Source of the DNA: Notamacropus eugenii
Lineage: Eukaryota > Chordata > Mammalia > Diprotodontia > Macropodidae
DNA: 64,000 bases
Direction: 5' to 3'
NCBI RefSeq assembly: GCF_028372415.1
Contig: NC_092875.1
Span: forward strand, 53,943,728-54,007,727
Positions 58,851 through 64,000 of the stretch are shown here, one piece after another. Under the pieces are notes generated by a model. That model did no database searches. It worked only from the letters and a program-made list of their open reading frames with translations, and was not told where the DNA came from. Every line of letters starts with the position of its first letter. The first letter of the stretch is position 1. The translations under genes were made by a program, and so were the position numbers.

Positions 58851-59449
58851 CTCTTTGACTTCTTTCCAGTCCATCAAAACCAGTGTCAAGAAACACATTC
58901 ATTAACTGAAGTAATTAAAAACAATCTTATGTGAATGTTTACCTTACTCCCATCAATATGGATCCTCCAGAGCATCCCTGAACCTTGTCCAATCACCTTT
59001 CTGGTTACATTTCACCCTGGGTCAGGGTCCTTTCTTTGGCTGATCTGGAGAGAGCAAAATTGAACTTTGTAGCGAGGGAATTGGTAACCAAAGAAAGACT
59101 GATTAGGCTTTTAAATTAATCCCAAAACTTCAGGCTTGGATAATTTTTAAATATTTCTTATACTTCTAAAAGTGGAAGGGGAAGTTGGAGGAGGTTTTAG
59201 TCAGATTCCACACTACTAGCAATGCAAAATCCTTAGCACTTAGGCTGAGTGACTTTTGAAGGAGGAGGAGGAGAAGAAAGAGGAAGAGAGAGGAAGAGGA
59301 AGAGATAGGGAAATGAATAGATGTGTACTCTAAGTTCAAAACTACTCTCCACAGCTATTTAGAAATAATTAAACCTCTTAAATTACACTACTCTCAGTTA
59401 AAAAAATTATACTAATGTTTAGAAAAGTAGAAAGGTTGTTCTATTTTTA
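58851..59449. other. nothing firmly recognised; purine-rich tract at 59260-59310
   Basis: GAGGAGGAGGAGAAGAAAGA-type purine tract at about 59258-59310. No gene. Confidence 0.45.
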
Positions 59450-60085
59450 ATGCAGACTCTCCTCACCTCTCCCATAGGCTATTCAATAGCATTTTGAGTA
59501 ATCTCTCTACTTCAAGTCCCTCCCCACTCTGATCTGTCCTTCACTCAGAGATCAAACTGTTTTTCTTAAAGTACAAGTGTGATCAGTCAGCACCACTCTT
59601 TACCCCTATTCAATGAACTCCAAACATTAATTGGCTTTTAAAGCCCTTCACGACCTGAATCCTCCCTACGTTTCCAGTTGTCTGACACGTTACTCCCCTC
59701 CAGGAACACCATTTTCCTGTGACACAGACCACACTCTTCCTCTAACCTCTCTCTCCATTTCCCAACTCCACACCTTTTCATTGACTGTCTCCCATGTCTC
59801 ATATGCTCTCCCTCCTCACCTCTACCATCTGGCTTTCCTGTGTTTCTTCAAGGTTTGCCTAAAATCCTATCTTCTGTATTTTTGCCTTTCCCTACCTCCT
59901 ACCCCTCCCATTGTCATTTACATTGTACGTATCTAGTCCGTACCTAGCTATGTTACATGTTCTCTCCCCGTCTAGAATGTGAGTCCCTTGAAGGCAGGGG
60001 CTGTATTTTTGTTTTTGTCTTAGCCAAGTGTCCAGCACATAGTAAGCACTTAAATGCTTGTTGGCTGACTGACTAGGTACTGGAG
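59450..60085 (+). mobile_element. L2-like LINE 3' end
   Basis: 'CAATGAACTCCAAACATTAATTGG' (59611), 'AAGCCCTTCACGACCTGAATCC' (59641), 'GAATGTGAGTCCCTTGAAGG' (59974) and terminal 'CAGCACATAGTAAGCACTTAAATG' (60032). The 101-codon frame at 59631 is part of this LINE, not a gene. Confidence 0.8.
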
Positions 60086-60469
60086 ATATAAAAATAAGAA
60101 ATAGAGAGTCCTTGCCTTCCAGGAGCTATAAGTTTGGGCAGAAAAATTGGATCCAAATTGTGGCATACATTTCCTTTCATCCAGGTCCCATAAAATGATC
60201 CCATGAGATTTAGGTGCTCAAGAAGTGTCCATCTCCTTTGGGGTCGGCGAGGAGCGCTTGGTATGAATCGTCTCTTCCGTGGCAAGAAACCGGGAGTTAA
60301 TGCGAGAGGACAGGCAAGGAAAGGTCTAAGAATACCTTTCTAAAATCTCCAAAAATGCATATATATTTCATATCGAGAATTATGAAAAATAAAACAACTT
60401 ATGATAATGTTAGGCGAGAGAGACGAAGTTTCTCACTCAAGAATTTACAGTTGGAAGGCCCTTTCTGAA

Positions 60470-60542
60470 GCCTTCTTAGCGCAGTAGGCAGCGCGTCAGT
60501 CTCATAATCTGAAGGTCCTGAGTTCGAGCCTCAGAGAGGGCA
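60470..60542 (+). tRNA. tRNA-Met (CAT), elongator type
   Basis: Identical over 73 bases to the gene at 29246 in the opposite orientation, 31 kb away. Acceptor, A box, B box and CAT anticodon as described there. A TTTT terminator lies about 8 bases downstream (60550-60553). Neither flank resembles those of the other copy. Probably functional. Confidence 0.96.
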
Positions 60543-60559
60543 AAACATTTTGAATTTAA

Positions 60560-61374
60560 GTAGAAAATATTTCTTCCCCATGTCCTTCCTCCAAGCCGAT
60601 CTAGGCGTTAAAAGACAAGGAAATTAAATAATAAAATTAGTTTCCTGTATTACCCTGTAACTAGGAGGAGAGGGAGAAAGCATGGGGTGGGGGAAGATTC
60701 CAATAGACCTCTGGTGTTGTAAGAGAAAAGGACTCACTTTCTGCGAAAGGAAAGAGGGTCTGTGAACATTTCGAAAATACAATTCTTAGTTTCCATTGAA
60801 AGAAACAAAACGCATATGGTTCGAATTTTGCCTCACACCGCCACCAACACCCACACAAATGTGCAATAGTAAAAGCAGCCTCTTATCCATCCCAAAATGG
60901 TTGAAAGAAAGAGAAGAATGCAAGAGGCTACCGTTCAACTTTTTACAAGCTAAGTGACTGAGTTAATCTGCAAAGCTCGAGAAAACTTTATCCAGACTCC
61001 GCTCTCTGCCTAGTATAGGCAAAAATCAATCAGGCCAGGGACCGTGATCTCTCTCCCCCGGGGAATATCTGGCAGCAATCACTACAAACATCTGCGTTAA
61101 GGTTTTATAAATGACATCCTCCCCCACCCTTCCGGAGAAAGGAATGGGGCGGGGGGAGATGCTTCTTTTTCTCAATTGAATTAAACCATCTAATTATACT
61201 TCTTGTTTGGCTGAAGAAAAACAGATCTAAGGCAACTATTCTATTTAGTTTAAAGGGAAAGCAACGCCGTCTGGTGGAAATTTAGGACAACGCAGTTATA
61301 GGATATTCGGTAAGAATTTGAATGAGTTGGCTGTGCCTGTTGTACGGTAATACGTAATACCATTGGAGTTCGCT

Positions 61375-61375
<1 letters not shown>
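60560..61375. other. nothing recognised
   Basis: No gene or familiar repeat between tRNA-Met and the CA microsatellite. Confidence 0.4.

Positions 61376-61444
<69 letters not shown>
61376..61444. repeat. (AC)n microsatellite
   Basis: About 34 uninterrupted AC units. Its length and purity predict high length variation between individuals. Confidence 0.97.
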
Positions 61445-61446
<2 letters not shown>

Positions 61447-61564
61447 AATAGGACTCCAGGATTCCTCAGGGAACTGTTTGAACTTAGGCTTTAAAGGGTA
61501 ACAAATAAAGAGAACTTGGGAGCACAGGTGGAGAAGCAAAACATCAAATAATGAAATGGGATGG

Positions 61565-61835
61565 TTGTGTGCTTAATGAAAATAATAGCTAACATTTACG
61601 TAGGACTACTATGTGTCAGGGATCGCACTAAAACCTTTCCAATTATTGTCTATCTCACTTGATTCTTGCGACTACGCTGGGAGGTAGGTGCCATCATCCT
61701 CATTTTACAGATGAGGGAACTGAGGCAAATAGCAGTTAAATGACTTGCCCAAGGTTACACAGATAATGTCTGGGACTAGATTTGAATTCAGATCTTCCTG
61801 ACTCCAGACCCAGCGCTCTATTGACTGCAAAAAGT
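61565..61835 (-). mobile_element. MIR SINE
   Basis: Reverse-oriented: 'ACATTTACGTAGGACTACTATGTG', 'CTCATTTTACAGATGAGGGA', 'CTTGCCCAAGGTTACACAG' and 'TTTGAATTCAGATCTTCCTG'. Well-preserved core. Confidence 0.8.
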
Positions 61836-62552
61836 GAATGATCACCTGCCAAGGATATTGGAGAAGGAATTCCTTAATAAGACAAGGGCTGGATGTTTTT
61901 TGAGGTTGTTTCTCCATTAGAATTCTATGATTAATGATTGTGACTTTTCACCAGAATGAGGCTTACTGTGACAAGATACAAAGAACAAACACTCCCGTAG
62001 TGTGCTAGGTATGATATTTGTCTCCTTAGTGAAAGTCCTAAGTTTGAATTCCAATAAAAACCAAACTCGCTATTTTTTTTTGTTTCAAAAACCAAAGTGC
62101 CCCAATTTGTGTGCCTGTTAGGTAATTTTCTAAATTACCATAATTTATCATTCCTGTCTCAGCAACTGGTTCCACTAATTAACTGTAAATTCCCGAGCTG
62201 GTGCTTCAGACTAATAAACAAATGATTTTTATAGGGAAAATCTGAGGTATTGCTTTTTGACTCATAAAACGCTGTTTTCCTTTATTCTTCAAATCAATAC
62301 CCATTCTAGCACAGCAACTGTGACTCATATGTCCTGTCATGAACATTCCCTGTTGAACACATTTTTATTTTTGTACTTATCAAAGTGAAGCAATCTGAAT
62401 TGTGTGAATAGACTTAATTCCCTGGTAAAACTCTAGGGATAGTCTCTTAACATTTAAAGATAGAAATACACAGACTGGATTTACCAAGAATATAGCATTC
62501 CAGTTCAACATAATTTCCATTATTGACAAAATAGTCTGATAGAGGAAAGAAA
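61836..62552. other. nothing recognised
   Basis: AT-rich; no gene or clear repeat. Confidence 0.4.
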
Positions 62553-62557
62553 TGTTT

Positions 62558-62592
<35 letters not shown>

Positions 62593-62695
62593 ATACATGC
62601 ATATATGTATATGTAATATACACATTCATCCATGCACATGCATGCATATATATGTTATATATCCATGTGTATACATATATAAATATGTGATATGA
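62553..62695. repeat. AT-rich imperfect microsatellite
   Basis: Alternating TA, TGTA, CACA and CATGCA purine-pyrimidine steps over about 140 bp. Confidence 0.85.
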
Positions 62696-62854
62696 TAGGA
62701 ATTTCAGCAATTAATTTAGCAAAATTTCTCATCTTGTCTCTGGAAACAAGATGAAAAATTATGAGCCAGATGGCAGTCAATTAAAAGGATTCAGAAATGG
62801 TTGAATGATTTGACCCAAAATATAGTTTCATATTAACCTAGAAAAAAATCTAGT

Positions 62855-62990
62855 GAGTAAATGAATGAAAAAAACATTCATTAAGTGCTTGCTATATACT
62901 AGACATTACACTAAGCAATGGGAATGTAAATATGAAAAAGCAAGGCAGGCCTTGTTCTCATGGAGTTCGCTTTCTAATCAAGGAAAGCAA
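62855..62990 (-). mobile_element. L2-like LINE 3' end
   Basis: Reverse-oriented terminus 'CATTAAGTGCTTGCTATATAC' (62880) followed by 'CCTTGTTCTCATGGAGTTCGC' (62950). Confidence 0.55.
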
Positions 62991-63604
62991 AGCATATAGT
63001 GCACTGAGAGTCTTGGAGCACTGTTTTGCCCTGGGAAGATACAAGGACGGTGAGTAGTCACAGGACAGTTAATTCATTTTTCCTTTTCTGGAATGATAGT
63101 GTTGGCTTGATTTCTTTTCTCATAGTGAGGATGGAAATATTACATTCAGAGCAACATGGCAGGAACATGGCTGGAAGGCCGTACCTACTAAATGTGGTGA
63201 TCTTTCACCACTAGAGTGCCTTAGGGATCTGTACTTGACACAGTTATTTGATAATTTTCTCAATGGCTTCAACGGAGGTTTCACTCCTCCTTATCAAGTT
63301 TTCATATGACAGACAATAGTTACCTAACATGTTGAGTCAGAATTCAGAAATATCACAATAGGACTATGGGCCAAATCTTACTTTGTTATCAGGTGACTGA
63401 CTGATGAATGTCAGGCTCTTACGAGCATGTGCAGCATGCTCTGTTGATTTCTCCTTTGGGGCACATTCAGGTTTCCTGTCAGTTGGTGTGTGTCTTTGTG
63501 ATTATATACTGAGCCAAAAATAAGTGTGTGTAAAAAAAGATTCCCCTGAAGGTAACTCAGTCCTTTTCTTTCCCATATAGCAAGCAAAGAGAATGGGCAG
63601 CTTA
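62991..63604. other. nothing firmly recognised
   Basis: No gene or clear repeat. Confidence 0.35.
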
Positions 63605-63812
63605 TTGTGTTTGTCCTTCATTCTCAAAGAGGATCATGACATCAGGGAAATGATGACAAGACTCGTAGTTGGCTTTGATTTGAGTGCAAGGTCACCACCA
63701 GCCTCATTTTCTCCTCCAGAGCCATCTGTATCTAGGGCCCTGGTATTCATCAGGATGACTGGAGATGGTCTAGGATGCAATGGAAGACCCTGGTCATTTT
63801 AGACTTTTCAAA
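63605..63812 (-). mobile_element. SINE with RTE-type 3' tail
   Basis: Reverse-oriented copy of the SINE at 15515: tail 'TTTGTCCTTCATTCTCAAAG', 'GGCTTTGATTTGAGTGCAAG', 'CTCCTCCAGAGCCATCTGTA' and 'GACTGGAGATGGTCTAGGATG' in order. Confidence 0.8.
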
Positions 63813-64000
63813 TTCTCACTTTGAGAGAAGTAGTTATTCAAGGGCTGAACCCTTTAATTAAAAAAAAAAAATCAAACTGAGAAGGTAAGACCCTTAGGGT
63901 TCCTGGGCAAAAGAGAAAGAAACAGTTACTATTTAGTATTTATATTCAGTCTGTGCTAGGAGGGCAGGGACCTATTGTCCAGTCCATGAGCTCCAGAGTA

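Noticed and set aside
61376-61444. AC array considered as part of a CRISPR-like or satellite structure
   Set aside because: It is a plain dinucleotide microsatellite without spacers.

Overview
This is nuclear DNA from a mammal, and the repeats point to a marsupial. It holds many old CR1-superfamily (L2-like) LINEs, L1 3' ends, MIR and a CORE-SINE of the kind abundant in marsupials, an RTE-clade LINE with a SINE sharing its 3' tail, small hAT elements and several solo LTRs. I found no convincing protein-coding host gene. The long open frames are short, lie over repeats or duplicated DNA and lack recognisable domains, apart from LINE reverse transcriptase pieces and a decayed hAT transposase.

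The recognisable genes are transfer RNAs. Twelve intact-looking tRNA genes lie between 22.5 and 60.5 kb: Ser-GCT (22484+), Ala-CGC (23946-), Met-CAT (29246-), Lys-TTT (35140-), Phe-GAA (36802+), Glu-TTC (39868+), Lys-TTT (42054+), Arg-ACG (42624+), Arg-ACG (44269-), Lys-TTT (44838-), Glu-TTC (48417-) and Met-CAT (60470+). A shortened tRNA-Glu relic lies at 54450. They are scattered, in both orientations, and each has its own internal promoter; most also have a nearby T-run terminator.

The most striking structure is a nested palindrome centred near 43.48 kb. The inner arms (41182-42712 and 44253-45782, about 1.53 kb each) are almost identical inverted copies, each with one Lys and one Arg tRNA, a CpG-rich stretch and a G-rich tract, around a 1.54 kb spacer. 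Outside them, an older and clearly diverged inverted copy (39640-41060 against 47380-48720) carries the Glu tRNA pair. A third, direct copy (52570-55170) carries the broken Glu tRNA. The simplest reading is an old duplication, with the inner arms recently re-made or homogenised by gene conversion.

Layout: 0-5 kb, an L2-like LINE split by two LTRs, then a MIR; 5.2-5.6 kb, a CpG-rich promoter-like block with a ZNF143-type site and a pyrimidine minisatellite downstream; 5.8-22 kb, mostly repeats and unassigned DNA; 22.5-49 kb, the tRNA-rich part, with a decayed hAT transposase carrying a 7SL RNA retropseudogene at 31.8-34.1 kb and an RTE LINE at 38-39.2 kb; 49-60 kb, the third duplicate and more repeats; 60-64 kb, the last tRNA-Met, microsatellites and SINEs. 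All calls are by reading and recall of family sequences; no alignment or database search was run, so repeat boundaries are approximate unless a target-site duplication is stated.
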